Positions 1 through 5,403 of a stretch of DNA of 8,831 bases are shown here, piece after piece. The stretch is taken from the NCBI GenBank assembly GCA_030629485.1, contig DAOVOW010000060.1:1-8831 (forward strand). The letters run 5' to 3'. The translations under genes were made by a program, and so were the position numbers. The notes under the pieces are model-generated. The model made no database searches. It saw only the letters and a program-made list of their open reading frames with translations, and was not told the origin of the DNA. Origin of the DNA: a bacterium (GTDB lineage Bacteria; Zixibacteria; MSB-5A5; GN15; FEB-12). Each line of letters starts with the position of its first letter. The stretch's first letter is position 1.

Positions 1-2
1 TG

Positions 3-1076
3 AATGCCACAGGGTTCATCTATCAGGGCCCTGCGGCGAACAACTTTGACGATCTGCCCGACCTGATTGAGTTGAAAGACCTCAAGATACAGATGATAGC
101 CAGTGATGTTTACTGGCTGGATAATAGTGCATTGCTGGCCACGAACAACCGCGTGACCCTGACCAATGTGGTGTGGGACGCCAACGGATTTACCGGCAAC
201 GGCTATATACTAGCGTCGGCTGGCTACGTGACATTCATTGAGAACTCCGGCGATGATCTAAAACAGGCCCAATCGTTCTCGTCTTCCGCGCAGGAAAGCC
301 TGGCCATAGGCTGCTCGGGCCCCTTCTTGCGGTCAAATACCTACAACGCAGTCGCCTGTTACGACCTGAATGTATCTGGTGTGAATAAAAAACCGTCCGT
401 GACAAATAGAGCGGCTGGCGAGGGACAGTTCTTCGGCTGGAACTTCTTTGGTGACGCGGCGCAACTGATACTTATGTTGTGGGATGACCAAAGTGACGCG
501 ATGGGATTCGCGGCGGTCGGGAATGTGTTTGAACAGCGCACGGGGACACTGACTTCAGCAACATCAATTGGTGGCACGTCAGGCGAAATGAATAACGCTG
601 TGTTTATGCAAAATACCGAGGTCGGCACAAGGTCGATAGTCGCATATTCTGATGCCGCATCAACCGCCAAGCACGTCACCCACAAGTTCAACGTCCAGGA
701 ACTCTACAACACCAAGGGCGACGTATTTGCCACGGACGGAACACAGATCAACAACTGGCCCACCATGTTCAAGGTCCAGCATCGTGGTAGCACATATCTG
801 AGCGGCTCAAGCCAGGATGACGTGTACCAGGCTGGTAGCTGGATGGGCGAGGTCGAGCCGCTCGACAACGAAAATGGGGACGGAACAACAACCCTTGTCG
901 CTGATTGGGCCGTTGATGCTTCATTCACCGGCACAGGCGCTGGTGGTGGTGATTACACGCCCGGCGCGTCCTCTGCACTATCGATAATCGCGGCGGGTCT
1001 GGCCCCATACCCATACGACCAGAACGGCACTGCGGTCGCTGATGATGGCACGGCATGGGCCGGGGCGATACAATAG
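3..1076 (+). CDS. Phage beta-helix / tailspike-like structural protein, C-terminal part
   Basis: The frame is open from the left edge of the window, so the gene starts outside it and at least 357 residues of its C-terminal part are visible; the in-frame TTG at 72 is not needed as a start. The protein is rich in Gly, Asn, Thr, Ser and Ala with short alternating hydrophobic stretches (for example VTLTNVVWDANGFTGNGYIL), the texture of right-handed parallel beta-helix proteins such as phage tailspikes and adhesins. The last 40 residues (SSALSIIAAGLAPYPYDQNG and onward to AWAGAIQ) resemble the closing segment of many beta-helix surface proteins, in which a D.xG/NG turn is followed by a short GA-Y/Q end. 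No catalytic motif is evident. The likely role is a virion or host-recognition component, encoded in the late gene block. The fold is inferred from composition, and the exact virion role is unknown. Confidence 0.6.
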   Translation, partial: NATGFIYQGPAANNFDDLPDLIELKDLKIQMIASDVYWLDNSALLATNNRVTLTNVVWDANGFTGNGYILASAGYVTFIENSGDDLKQAQSFSSSAQESLAIGCSGPFLRSNTYNAVACYDLNVSGVNKKPSVTNRAAGEGQFFGWNFFGDAAQLILMLWDDQSDAMGFAAVGNVFEQRTGTLTSATSIGGTSGEMNNAVFMQNTEVGTRSIVAYSDAASTAKHVTHKFNVQELYNTKGDVFATDGTQINNWPTMFKVQHRGSTYLSGSSQDDVYQAGSWMGEVEPLDNENGDGTTTLVADWAVDASFTGTGAGGGDYTPGASSALSIIAAGLAPYPYDQNGTAVADDGTAWAGAIQ

Positions 1077-1087
1077 GAGAAATTACC

Positions 1088-1273
1088 ATGAAACTGACGA
1101 TATTCGACATCCCCAAGCCCGATGGAACACTCGGGGCCTATGCGGTTCTGAACCGACCCGTGGACGGGACCGAGCCGACAGTTGACGACATTGTGATTAT
1201 CGGCACCACGCCTGCCGAAGCCGGGGCTGAGGTCGAGGCGATGCTAACCAAGATGGAAGTCGATGCAGCCTAA
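1088..1273 (+). CDS. Small hypothetical phage protein (61 aa)
   Basis: This 61-residue protein begins MKLTIFDIPKPDGT. The ATG at 1088 lies 7 bases after a good ribosome binding site (AGGAGA, 1075-1080), while the upstream in-frame ATG at 1055 would sit inside the preceding gene with no such signal. The protein is acidic, with an N-terminal beta-like strand (KLTIFDI), a predicted strand DIVIIGTT and a C-terminal helix PAEAGAEVEAMLTKMEV. I recognise no family. It lies 11 bases after the structural gene and overlaps the following winged-helix gene by 11 bases, so it is probably co-transcribed and coupled with both. A virion-accessory or chaperone role would be guesswork. Confidence 0.72.
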   Translation: MKLTIFDIPKPDGTLGAYAVLNRPVDGTEPTVDDIVIIGTTPAEAGAEVEAMLTKMEVDAA

Positions 1274-1715
1274 TCACCGGTTAGCGATCCAAGGAATGAC
1301 CGCCGGGGATGCCATTGATTACCTTCTGAGCATCCTCGACGGGGACCAGTGCCGGGTCAATCAGGACAAGTGCGATTTCCTGCACCGGCTCGGCAACCCA
1401 GCCATACCCACAACAGCCTTGGCGCTTCTGATGCGCCTCCATGCCTCAAACGGTCGAGTAGTCACCTACGACGCTCTTTCCGCTGTGGCTGAATACGAAA
1501 TCGGGATGCACAACAGGGCAATCACCCGCCTGGACCTGAGCGCGCACGTGAAACGGATCAGATATGCAATCCGCCGGCATGGGTGGCCGGTCACAATCAC
1601 GGCGGTTTACGGTATCGGATACCTGTTGGAATCTGATGGGTGGTTGGTAAAGCCCCGCCCGGCTCACTGCCAAGATATTGCCGGACGGGGACGCGGGCCA
1701 TCATTGACCCGCTAA
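1263..1715 (+). CDS. Winged-helix (OmpR/PhoB C-terminal type) DNA-binding protein
   Basis: This protein has 150 residues. Residues 50-125 follow the OmpR/PhoB effector-domain pattern: a helix with TTALALLMRLHASNG, then RVVTYDALSAV, a recognition-helix region around AITRLDLSAHVKRIRYAIRR, and the wing strand TAVYGIGYLLES, comparable to the family's T.RGxGYRL. No receiver domain precedes it; the N-terminal 45 residues are a short helical segment with two cysteines (C30, C37), and the C-terminus (131-150) is a basic, Pro/Gly-rich tail. It probably binds DNA as a phage regulator, for example of late genes. The ATG at 1263 overlaps the previous gene by 11 bases and has GGAAG three bases upstream; M12 is a possible alternative start. 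It is the last gene on this strand before the convergent junction. The domain call rests on pattern by eye. Confidence 0.68.
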   Translation: MQPNHRLAIQGMTAGDAIDYLLSILDGDQCRVNQDKCDFLHRLGNPAIPTTALALLMRLHASNGRVVTYDALSAVAEYEIGMHNRAITRLDLSAHVKRIRYAIRRHGWPVTITAVYGIGYLLESDGWLVKPRPAHCQDIAGRGRGPSLTR

Positions 1716-1778
1716 CTGCCTACCACCTGACCGGACCACCGACGAAGGAAATCCGGGGCACTCAGGTGGCGGGCGGCA
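1716..1778. terminator. Convergent junction with nested inverted repeat, candidate bidirectional terminator
   Basis: Between the two convergent genes lies an 8-bp perfect inverted repeat, CCACCTGA (1723-1730) and TCAGGTGG (1762-1769). It is continued inward by CCGGA (1731-1735) and TCCGG (1752-1756), with an asymmetric 5-base bulge (1757-1761). The stem leaves a loop of 16 bases. Downstream on the + strand the sequence becomes T-rich only after some distance (attgtttgtcgttt, 1781-1794), and on the minus strand there is no T-run, so this is not a textbook intrinsic terminator. Its position between convergent late and early blocks is where one would expect a terminator. Confidence 0.42.
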
Positions 1779-1952
1779 TCATTGTTTGTCGTTTGGTTTC
1801 GTGAAAATGTAATCCGCCCACTGCTCATACCTGTTTAGCGCCGATTCCGCAGCATCCAGATCACCGGCCCTGATTGCCCTGCGCAATTCATTGTAGGCCG
1901 CGCGTATCTTGGACACACGGGTTCTGCCGTATCGTTCTGGTTCATTTGCCAT
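1779..1952 (-). CDS. Small hypothetical phage protein (57 aa)
   Basis: Translation of the minus strand from the ATG at 1952 gives a 57-residue protein, MANEPERYGRTRVSKIRAAY followed by a helical, charged stretch and ending TKPNDKQ. The start is well supported: GGAGG lies 7 bases upstream, and the ATG shares bases with the stop of the preceding gene (TGATG). The protein is strongly basic and mostly helical (VSKIRAAYNELRRAIRAGDL, then DAAESALNRYEQWADYIF). No family is recognised. It is the last gene of the leftward block and ends just before the convergent hairpin. Helix-loop-helix pairing or nucleic-acid binding is possible from the charge but unproven. Confidence 0.72.
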   Translation of the reverse strand: MANEPERYGRTRVSKIRAAYNELRRAIRAGDLDAAESALNRYEQWADYIFTKPNDKQ

Positions 1953-2125
1953 CAGCTTACCTCCATTGCTTTGCTCTCCAACCTGCGGGTCAGCACATTC
2001 AGCCCATCAGATGTCAGGTCCGGGCGGTGACAGGCTATATCGCCCATCAGACGCAACAGGGTTGGCGTGGGGATCAGGTTCGCAACCTCGGCAAACCGGA
2101 TGTTGGCGGTGGGGTCGATCTTCAT
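1952..2125 (-). CDS. Small hypothetical phage protein (57 aa)
   Basis: This protein of 57 residues begins MKIDPTANIRFAEVANLIPT. A longer open frame exists to 2242, but it would overlap the GapR-like gene heavily and its extension is Cys/Trp/Pro-rich and looks like out-of-frame translation. The ATG at 2125 lies one base after the GapR stop and has GGGAG six bases upstream, so this start is preferred. The protein looks helical (LLRLMGDIACHRPDLTSDGL, then NVLTRRLESKAM). It overlaps the next gene through TGATG. No family is recognised; the position beside a GapR homologue suggests only that the two are co-expressed. Confidence 0.65.
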   Translation of the reverse strand: MKIDPTANIRFAEVANLIPTPTLLRLMGDIACHRPDLTSDGLNVLTRRLESKAMEVS

Positions 2126-2126
2126 C

Positions 2127-2375
2127 CTACACTCCCAACGCTTCGGTATACATGTCCAGAATAGCGGCTTCCTCAGCCAGATCATCGGCGGTCCGCTTGC
2201 GCATGGAAAGCAGCTTGCGCAGAACCTTCGGACAATACCCACGGGATTTTGCCTCGGCCATCACCTCCTTTTGCAGGTCGGCTAGGTCTTTCTTCTCGAC
2301 ATCCAGTTTTTCCATCCGTTCAACGAACTGGCGCAACTCGGCTGCGGATACGCGGTAGCTTGTGTTGTCGGTCAT
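2127..2375 (-). CDS. GapR-like / DUF2312 nucleoid-associated protein
   Basis: This 82-residue protein matches the DUF2312 (GapR) family along its whole length: SAAELRQFVERMEKLDVEKK (10-29), an acidic/basic helical middle with EVMAEAKSRGYCPKVLRKLL (37-56), and the family's closing region with RKR..DDLAEE.AILDMYTEALG (59-81). GapR is known from Caulobacter as a small helical protein that clamps overtwisted DNA in front of replication forks and RNA polymerase and stimulates type II topoisomerases. The ATG at 2375 is preceded by GAGGAAACGAC, a good ribosome binding site; the open frame extends to 2456 but the extra 27 residues are Pro/Gly-rich and cross a GC-rich hairpin. It is followed closely by two more small genes. 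A phage copy may assist phage replication or interfere with host chromosome organisation; that is inference. Confidence 0.85.
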   Translation of the reverse strand: MTDNTSYRVSAAELRQFVERMEKLDVEKKDLADLQKEVMAEAKSRGYCPKVLRKLLSMRKRTADDLAEEAAILDMYTEALGV

Positions 2376-2400
2376 GTCGTTTCCTCTCGTGGTGTAATAA

Positions 2401-2442
2401 CCGCCCGGCCCGGCTAAAGGTAATGGCTTGCGCCCCGGGCGG
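2401..2442 (-). promoter_or_regulatory. Structured leader / attenuator-like hairpin upstream of the GapR-like gene
   Basis: The 77-base gap between the genes at 2453 and 2375 holds an 8-bp perfect GC inverted repeat, CCGCCCGG (2401-2408) and CCGGGCGG (2435-2442). On the minus-strand transcript the outer stem encloses a small GGC-GCAA-GCC hairpin with a GNRA tetraloop, and the stem is followed by TTATTA just before the GapR ribosome binding site. It could act as a weak terminator, a transcript-processing site or a translational control element. The loop is long and the U-tract poor, so intrinsic termination would be inefficient. Confidence 0.4.
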
Positions 2443-2452
2443 TAGCTGAGGG

Positions 2453-2755
2453 TCATTCCTCGGCGTTCTTGCTGGGGATAAGCACCCCGGTGTATTCCTT
2501 GTCGCCATCGCGGACCGTGGCGATGCGAACCATCACAAAGTCAACGTGTTCGCTGACCAGTTCGCCCTGTGCCATTGTGGTGCCGGTGATTACCGTGCGT
2601 AGCTTGGGGGTGGTCGCGCCGACATATTTCTGCTTGCCGATCTGCCCCTCAACCCATCTGTTCCCGGCATCATCCTCGTGGACGGTCACAGTGTCGAAGT
2701 CGTATTCAACGCCCGGTTCCATGTCGTGAATGGTGTGTATGTCTGGCTTGGTCAT
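2453..2755 (-). CDS. Hypothetical phage protein (100 aa), acidic, beta-rich
   Basis: This 100-residue protein begins MTKPDIHTIHDMEPGVEYDF and ends in IPSKNAEE. It is acidic with many alternating Val/Thr strands (TVTVHEDDAGNRWVEGQIG, LRTVITGTTMAQGELV, VDFVMVRIATV), suggesting a small beta-barrel or beta-sandwich. There is no signal peptide or membrane segment. The ATG overlaps the stop of the preceding gene (ATGA, 2752-2755) and has AAGGA about 10 bases upstream. No family is recognised. Confidence 0.72.
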   Translation of the reverse strand: MTKPDIHTIHDMEPGVEYDFDTVTVHEDDAGNRWVEGQIGKQKYVGATTPKLRTVITGTTMAQGELVSEHVDFVMVRIATVRDGDKEYTGVLIPSKNAEE

Positions 2756-3030
2756 TTCTTGGCCATCCTTTTTGCCAGCGCCGCCGCCGTTGCCTTGGCG
2801 CTGTTCTCTCTGCGGGTGATATACGCCGCCTCGTTGGTCGCGACGACTTCATCACGGAATGTTTCAGCCCGCGCGATAACATCGGCTTCAGTATTCCCGT
2901 TGAACACCAGCGGATATGTGTCGTAAGGGTAGAACTGTGCCCGCCAAGCTGCGCCAGTTTCTGAAGGCCCAGATCGGCTAAACGTGTGGATTTCTACGGA
3001 CCTCATTGGGTGTCTGTATTGTTCAGTCAT
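2752..3030 (-). CDS. Hypothetical phage protein (92 aa)
   Basis: The preferred start is the ATG at 3030 (MTEQYRHPMRSVEIHTFSR), which has AGAGGA six bases upstream; an in-frame ATG at 3045 overlaps the HNH stop as ATGA but has only a weak ribosome binding site, so a 97-residue form is possible. The N-terminal half looks like a small beta domain (VEIHTFSRSG, AAWRAQFYPYDTYPLVFNGN). A helix follows (EADVIARAETFRDEVVATNE), then a basic, Ala/Lys-rich C-terminal tail ending AKRMAKK. The basic tail could contact nucleic acid. No family is recognised. It ends in an ATGA overlap with the next gene. Confidence 0.68.
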   Translation of the reverse strand: MTEQYRHPMRSVEIHTFSRSGPSETGAAWRAQFYPYDTYPLVFNGNTEADVIARAETFRDEVVATNEAAYITRRENSAKATAAALAKRMAKK

Positions 3031-3041
3031 TCTCTTTCCTC

Positions 3042-3422
3042 TCATTTGCCATCACGGCGAACAGTCTGGCCGTCAAACGTGCGTTTCCATGGTGATGCCT
3101 TGGACCCCGGAAACACCGCTTTCTTAGCCTTGATCCCGAGATGTTTTTTCCGAACCCGCGCGTCCTTTGCCTTGATCCGCACATCATCAGCCGTCTTTTC
3201 CCGGTGTGCTTTCCGCATGGCCGGCGCGAGGTTCGATTCCCGGTTCTCACCGCCGTTAATCAGCGCCTGAACGTGGTCGCAATCCCACTGATCCCCGGCG
3301 CGTATCTTGTGGCCTGTCAGGTGGCAGACGCCCCCGTGGGCATCGAATACGCGCAACCGGACCCGTGGTGGTATCGCGGAATCATCGTGTTTCCCGATCC
3401 ATTCCGGGACGGCGCGGCTCAT
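3042..3422 (-). CDS. HNH endonuclease (phage-type, 126 aa)
   Basis: This HNH nuclease of 126 residues begins MSRAVPEWIGKHDDSAIPPR. The core reads GVCHLTGHKIRAGDQWDCDH (31-50), then VQALINGGENRESNLAPAMR (51-70) and KAHREKTADD. D49-H50 is the DH pair, N64 the central Asn and H73 the final His, while C33 and C48 may be structural. The C-terminal third is very basic (RVRKKHLGIKAKK, WKRTF, VRRDGK) and should bind DNA. Relatives of this type are frequent in alphaproteobacterial phages and prophages. The frame is open back to 3626, but the family begins near the VPEWIG motif, and the ATG at 3422 forms an ATGA overlap with the upstream gene, so the shorter start was chosen. It lacks a clear ribosome binding site and probably relies on translational coupling. 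Whether it serves homing, DNA processing or defence cannot be decided from sequence. Confidence 0.83.
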   Translation of the reverse strand: MSRAVPEWIGKHDDSAIPPRVRLRVFDAHGGVCHLTGHKIRAGDQWDCDHVQALINGGENRESNLAPAMRKAHREKTADDVRIKAKDARVRKKHLGIKAKKAVFPGSKASPWKRTFDGQTVRRDGK

Positions 3423-3691
3423 GACCACACAATCAAGAGGCTTGATATTCTGGTTTCCCGTATGTCTTGTTGCAGTGACAAAACGTGGCTTATCGAATGG
3501 GCGAACCCGTATGCCGCCCGTGAACTTCCGGACATAAAAACCAGCGTCACTTTCCGCGCGTACACATCCTTGTTCTTGGTCCCGAAATATGTCCACACAT
3601 CGATCACGGCCTCCCACCTGTAGCATCCAAACGTGTCCTTTGTCAGGTCAATCTCTCTGGACGCCGGTTGCTTGTCTCTCAGATCGCTCAT
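3419..3691 (-). CDS. Hypothetical phage protein (90 aa)
   Basis: This 90-residue protein begins MSDLRDKQPASREIDLTKDT and contains a beta-like region CYRWEAVIDVWTYFG followed by KDVYARKVTLVFMSG and a helical end (AYGFAHSISHVLSLQQDIRE). It overlaps the HNH gene by ATGA (3419-3422). Its first half shows strong G/C preference at third codon positions, supporting this frame. In its second half the HNH frame is also open with similar third-position GC, so a frameshift or a genuinely different C-terminus cannot be excluded. The start is preceded only by AGGTG. No family is recognised. Confidence 0.6.
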   Translation of the reverse strand: MSDLRDKQPASREIDLTKDTFGCYRWEAVIDVWTYFGTKNKDVYARKVTLVFMSGSSRAAYGFAHSISHVLSLQQDIRETRISSLLIVWS

Positions 3692-3816
3692 GGCCGCACC
3701 TGCATCTTGCGCAACATTTCCGGGGATGGTATTGGCTTGGTCATTGATCGCACTCCTATGCGGTTGATCATGGGGTCGGGGTGTTTCAGCACCGCCGCCC
3801 CGTTTTTATAGCCCAT
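3688..3816 (-). CDS. Possible mini-gene (42 aa, or 18 aa from an internal start)
   Basis: In the 156-base gap between larger genes the minus strand carries an open frame of 42 codons ending in an ATGA overlap with the gene at 3691. The first ATG (3816) has no ribosome binding site and would lie upstream of the transcription start of the strong promoter noted in the same gap. The internal ATG at 3744 has AGGAG eight to nine bases upstream and gives only MTKPIPSPEMLRKMQVRP. The short form could be a coupling leader peptide that delivers ribosomes to the weakly signalled gene at 3691. It has no recognised homologue, and coding status is uncertain. Confidence 0.35.
   Translation of the reverse strand: MGYKNGAAVLKHPDPMINRIGVRSMTKPIPSPEMLRKMQVRP
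3772..3807 (+). terminator. Intrinsic-terminator-like hairpin reading on the + strand
   Basis: Read on the + strand, CGGGG (3777-3781) pairs with CCCCG (3798-3802), with an inner GGTG/CACC pairing (3780-3783, 3790-3793) as an alternative, and the stem is followed at once by TTTTTATA (3803-3810). This is the form of a Rho-independent terminator, yet all genes here are on the other strand. It would stop antisense or read-through transcription. The T-run is also the -10 box of the minus-strand promoter, so the resemblance may be partly fortuitous. Confidence 0.42.
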
Positions 3817-3833
3817 CTAGGACAACGTGGCAA
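3805..3833 (-). promoter_or_regulatory. Strong internal sigma70-like promoter
   Basis: On the minus strand a -35 box TTGCCA (3828-3833) is separated by exactly 17 bases from a -10 box TATAAA (3805-3810), each matching five of six consensus bases. It lies in the largest non-coding gap of the leftward block (3692-3847) and points at the genes from 3691 to 1779. The predicted start point is near 3798, immediately before a GC-rich hairpin in the 5' leader. Confidence 0.58.
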
Positions 3834-3847
3834 CGATTGATTGGCGG

Positions 3848-4066
3848 TCATTCCTTCGGGACTCCAGCCATCCCACAAAACCCGTAGGTATCGTCTGATG
3901 GTATCAGATCGCCTGTAGGGTCGTCCGGGTTATTGATGTTGGTTCGGACCCAGCGCCAAGCCATGCAGTGCGCCCCCCAGCACCGCCCGCTTGTGCCAGT
4001 ATCACTGGATAATGCATTGGGGCAAAACTTATCCCAGGCTGCGGCTTCTTCTTGGTAACTTTTCAT
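3848..4066 (-). CDS. Small four-cysteine phage protein (72 aa), probable metal binder
   Basis: This 72-residue protein begins MKSYQEEAAAWDKFCPNALS. Its cysteines sit in the pattern FCPN (C15), RCWGAHCMAWRW (C29, C34) and GFCGMAG (C64). I recall small phage proteins with the same KxCP...C.GxxCMAWRW...G.CG(L/M)AG arrangement as widespread in prophages of Proteobacteria; the conserved cysteines suggest binding of zinc or an iron-sulfur cluster, but no function is established to my knowledge. The start has AAAGGA six bases upstream. It follows the DUF1367 gene by 25 bases, and a 156-base regulatory gap follows it on the transcript. Confidence 0.75.
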   Translation of the reverse strand: MKSYQEEAAAWDKFCPNALSSDTGTSGRCWGAHCMAWRWVRTNINNPDDPTGDLIPSDDTYGFCGMAGVPKE

Positions 4067-4091
4067 GTCGTATCCTTTCTTGATTGGCGGA

Positions 4092-4550
4092 TCATGCGAA
4101 ACTCAACATCTGATCCACCGCGTGATCCATATCACCGCTTGTCCACCCAGTCAGAAACTCCGCCAGGATTACGTCCAGAACCGCGCTGTAAAGCTGGCCA
4201 AACTCGGCTTCATCCATCTTGGCGAATGATATTGACTGCGCTTCCTTGCGAACCACCCCGCGCGTGTTGCACGTGACTGCATAGAACCCGGCCTGTATCG
4301 TAACGTCCTTTCGGAACCGATCGAAGCTGCACGATGTTTCCCCGCCCGTATAACTGACCACCGGCCAATCATGGTTGTCATATGCCACGTGCAACATTGC
4401 AAAAAACTTGCGGTTAAATTTCGGGTTCCGGGGCACCACAACGTTTGCAATGACCCGGACACCGTAGCGCAGCTTTTCCATCCACTCCTTCCCATCGGCA
4501 TCAGCGGGCAGCAATCCGGCGCTGGATCGGATGAATGAAAACTCAGCCAT
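4092..4550 (-). CDS. DUF1367 family phage protein
   Basis: This 152-residue protein shows the DUF1367 signature: an N-terminal AEFSFIRSSAGLLPADADGK, then a VRVIANVVVPRNPKFNRKFF segment (32-51) followed by AMLHVAYDNHDW, and a helical C-terminal part ending DHAVDQMLSFA. DUF1367 proteins are found in replication/recombination regions of lambdoid and related phages; their biochemical role is not established to my knowledge. The length fits the family. The start shares a base with the stop of the membrane protein gene (TAATG), and there is little ribosome-binding signal, so coupling is likely. Its neighbours ERF, exonuclease and SSB in the same block agree with an early DNA-metabolism context. Confidence 0.78.
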   Translation of the reverse strand: MAEFSFIRSSAGLLPADADGKEWMEKLRYGVRVIANVVVPRNPKFNRKFFAMLHVAYDNHDWPVVSYTGGETSCSFDRFRKDVTIQAGFYAVTCNTRGVVRKEAQSISFAKMDEAEFGQLYSAVLDVILAEFLTGWTSGDMDHAVDQMLSFA

Positions 4551-4951
4551 TACATCAAGCCGCCAGCTTTCAGCGCCTTGGTGGCTATCATCAATTCAGG
4601 TGAGCCAAGCGCGGCCATCCACCGGACGGGGGATATAAGGTCCACCAAGCCAAGCAAGCCAAGAAACATAGACAGCGTTCCGTAGACGATTGAAAAAAGC
4701 CACCTGATCGGGTCTTCATCACACATATCATTAGTTACCCGCCACACCATCCTGAACACCATCACCGAAGCCACAGCCGGGGCCACAAGCAAGCCCCCGA
4801 CCATCAGCCCCCGGATAGCCTCCACCTGATACGCCAACAGAGCCAGATCAACCGCACCTGCCCCGTGTTCTATCGCAGCTTGTTCCATTGCCACAGCAAC
4901 GCGCGCCACCACGTCTGTTATCGTTCCAATTGCTTCTGTTGTCTCGGTCAT
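4550..4951 (-). CDS. Two-span membrane protein (133 aa)
   Basis: This 133-residue protein has an acidic, helical N-terminal region (1-40) and two strongly hydrophobic segments, about 49-70 (LMVGGLLVAPAVASVMVFRM) and 84-106 (WLFSIVYGTLSMFLGLLGLV), separated by an acidic loop NDMCDED. A probably amphipathic tail follows (SPVRWMAALGSPELMIATKA). The topology is that of a small inner-membrane hairpin, comparable to class II holins, but it sits in the early block, so a host-takeover, superinfection-exclusion or membrane-anchoring role is equally possible. The start has AAAGGA about nine bases upstream in the 21-base gap. No family is recognised. Confidence 0.72.
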   Translation of the reverse strand: MTETTEAIGTITDVVARVAVAMEQAAIEHGAGAVDLALLAYQVEAIRGLMVGGLLVAPAVASVMVFRMVWRVTNDMCDEDPIRWLFSIVYGTLSMFLGLLGLVDLISPVRWMAALGSPELMIATKALKAGGLM

Positions 4952-4972
4952 GGGTTCGTTCCTTTGGTTAAG

Positions 4973-5149
4973 TTACCCGGCCCTTTTGAATTGCGCATCA
5001 AGTGTGGCCTCACTCAACGCTTCGAATGGCACACCGTGTTCCCGAGCCACTTGGTCTAGGATCATGTCGTGATCGGCACCGCGTTCATTGGCGTTGGCCT
5101 TGGCGCAGCGGTCGAAATACGCTGCGGTGGCGGTTCCCATGTCGGTCAT
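4973..5149 (-). CDS. Small hypothetical phage protein (58 aa)
   Basis: The preferred start is the ATG at 5149, which overlaps the upstream stop as ATGA and has GGGGG about six bases before it; an in-frame ATG at 5161 would add MGAD, whose codons contain that signal. The 58-residue product begins MTDMGTATAAYFDRCAKANA and looks helical with a C-terminal segment EHGVPFEALSEATLDAQFKR. The second half (DMILDQVAREHGVPFEALSE) has the spacing of a small helix-turn-helix-like fold, but the match is weak. No family is recognised. Confidence 0.65.
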   Translation of the reverse strand: MTDMGTATAAYFDRCAKANANERGADHDMILDQVAREHGVPFEALSEATLDAQFKRAG

Positions 5150-5403
5150 ATCAGCCCCCATTCGTCGCCATATTTGGCCAGTTGCTTGCCGAACCGATTG
5201 GGGTTGATATGGAAGCAGCCGAGAACCGAATTGGCCCAGCGGTCAAAATCTTTGTCCCCCACTTCAAACAGCATTGCCGTTTCAATCACCCGGACCTTTC
5301 GCCCATTCCATTCGCCGTATAACCCGCCCCCATCTTGATCAAGCACAATTCCCGCCGCCTCCATCGCGTCGCGCATCGCGTACCATTTCTTCGATTGTTT
5401 CAT
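5146..5403 (-). CDS. Hypothetical phage protein (85 aa)
   Basis: This 85-residue protein begins MKQSKKWYAMRDAMEAAGIV. A basic helix opens the protein, followed by a glycine-rich turn and strands (LYGEWNGRKVRVIETAMLFEV). A Trp/Phe-rich helix (FDRWANSVLGCFHINPNRFG) closes it. The fold looks compact alpha/beta and cytoplasmic. The ATG overlaps the upstream stop as ATGA (5400-5403), with GGAG eight bases before it inside the preceding gene. No family is recognised. Confidence 0.7.
   Translation of the reverse strand: MKQSKKWYAMRDAMEAAGIVLDQDGGGLYGEWNGRKVRVIETAMLFEVGDKDFDRWANSVLGCFHINPNRFGKQLAKYGDEWGLI

Noticed and set aside
359..691. 110-residue open frame on the minus strand
   Set aside because: It is antisense to the beta-helix protein; no ribosome binding site or motif.
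1909..2358. 149-residue open frame on the + strand
   Set aside because: It is antisense to the GapR-like gene and its two small followers; Ser/Arg-rich shadow translation.
2376..2456. 27-residue N-terminal extension of the GapR-like protein
   Set aside because: It crosses a GC-rich hairpin and lacks family similarity, and the ATG at 2375 has a good ribosome binding site.
3141..3623. 160-residue open frame on the + strand
   Set aside because: It runs antisense to the HNH gene and its upstream neighbour; no family pattern, and no + promoter.
3423..3626. 68-residue N-terminal extension of the HNH protein
   Set aside because: The family starts near the VPEWIG motif, the ATG at 3422 makes an ATGA overlap, and third-position base use in most of the extension is poor.
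4169..4501. 110-residue open frame on the minus strand
   Set aside because: It lies in another frame inside the DUF1367 gene, which has a recognisable family signature.
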